Shown: positions 33,724 to 33,850 of the stretch, in pieces
How positions within the stretch are numbered: position 1 is the stretch's first letter
Layout of the letters: each line of letters opens with the position of its first letter
NCBI GenBank assembly: GCA_028288285.1
Contig: JAQBNZ010000091.1
Coordinates: forward strand, 1 to 33,850
Origin: Mucilaginibacter sp.
GTDB taxonomy: Bacteria; Bacteroidota; Bacteroidia; Sphingobacteriales; Sphingobacteriaceae
Direction: 5' to 3'
Length of the DNA stretch: 33,850 nt
Notes under the pieces: model-generated
The model's database searches: none
Told to the model about the DNA's origin: nothing
The model's input: the letters and a program-made list of their open reading frames with translations, nothing else
Position numbers and translations under genes: made by a program

Positions 33724-33755
33724 AACCCCTCCCTACCCTCCCAAGGGAGGGAATT
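33724..33755 (-). repeat. C/G-rich palindrome, right boundary of the DUF559 gene
   Basis: R4 is the reverse complement of AATTCCCTCCCTTGGGAGGG then TAGGGAGGGGTT, so it is inverted with respect to R3. It begins 35 bases after the DUF559 stop codon and ends 20 bases before the next start codon. Confidence 0.75.
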
Positions 33756-33775
33756 TAAACCACTTCATCCCCTAA

Positions 33776-33850
33776 ATGATCTCCATCGAACAAATCCGCC
33801 CCGAACTTACCTGGCGCCTGCGCCGCGAAGCTTTGTACCCTAATGAGCCC
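33776..33850 (+). CDS. GNAT-like N-acetyltransferase, N-terminal fragment
   Basis: The first 25 codons (MISIEQIRPELTWRLRREAL, then YPNEP) run to the end of the window. The pattern I..I.PE.TW.LR...LYP is the usual beginning of a group of small GNAT-family acetyltransferases in Bacteroidota. The acetyl-CoA-binding motif lies beyond the window, so the assignment rests on the N-terminus alone. Confidence 0.55.
   Translation, partial: MISIEQIRPELTWRLRREALYPNEP

Overview
The window looks like chromosome from a member of the Bacteroidota, most likely Sphingobacteriaceae (Mucilaginibacter or Pedobacter type). The reasons are a type IX secretion plug protein, a FISUMP-domain lipoprotein, an Oar-like TonB-dependent receptor, TAnnTTTG-type promoter boxes in place of sigma70 boxes, almost no Shine-Dalgarno sequences, and several families of intergenic palindromes. 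This is inferred from gene content; no rRNA or tRNA gene was seen.

Layout. 1-9.9 kb: the end of an ABC-F ATPase, a small membrane protein, the T9SS plug protein, an acyl-CoA thioesterase, an EVE-domain protein, a FISUMP lipoprotein, a PAS-PAS-DHp signalling protein without an ATPase domain, holA, a stand-alone HsdR-N-type nuclease-fold protein and a hybrid histidine kinase. 9.9-22.9 kb: valS, an M13 metallopeptidase, a CstB-like persulfide dioxygenase/rhodanese, a small HTH regulator, a large TonB-dependent receptor with a PHO-box-like promoter, an EamA exporter, a small unknown protein, an SGNH esterase and a YjbR protein.

22.9-25.1 kb is the accessory island. An AT-rich GIY-YIG/DUF4357 gene and a frameshifted REP-associated tyrosine transposase (RAYT) lie among many copies of one palindrome, GCCnTTGTTGGTG-TTGT-CACCAACAA. 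Copies form an ~80-bp tandem array on one side of the transposase and inverted copies, with a 112/109-bp tandem duplication, on the other. A further inverted copy lies on the far side of the GIY-YIG gene, so both genes are bracketed.

25.2-33.8 kb: 1-pyrroline-5-carboxylate dehydrogenase; then a minus-strand bicarbonate/CO2 locus made of a SulP transporter, two paralogous beta-carbonic anhydrases and a DUF1275 membrane protein, with a small anchored protein upstream; then an acyl-CoA carboxylase beta subunit. The end holds a DUF559 endonuclease-fold gene framed by inverted copies of a C/G-rich palindrome (CTCCCTTGGGAG type), beside a second inverted pair with only 28 bp between its copies, and the first codons of a GNAT acetyltransferase.

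The most unusual theme is that palindrome families sit tightly around nuclease or transposase genes (RAYT, GIY-YIG, DUF559). Metabolically, the carbonic anhydrases and SulP transporter would supply bicarbonate, which the nearby biotin-dependent carboxylase uses; that link is inference.
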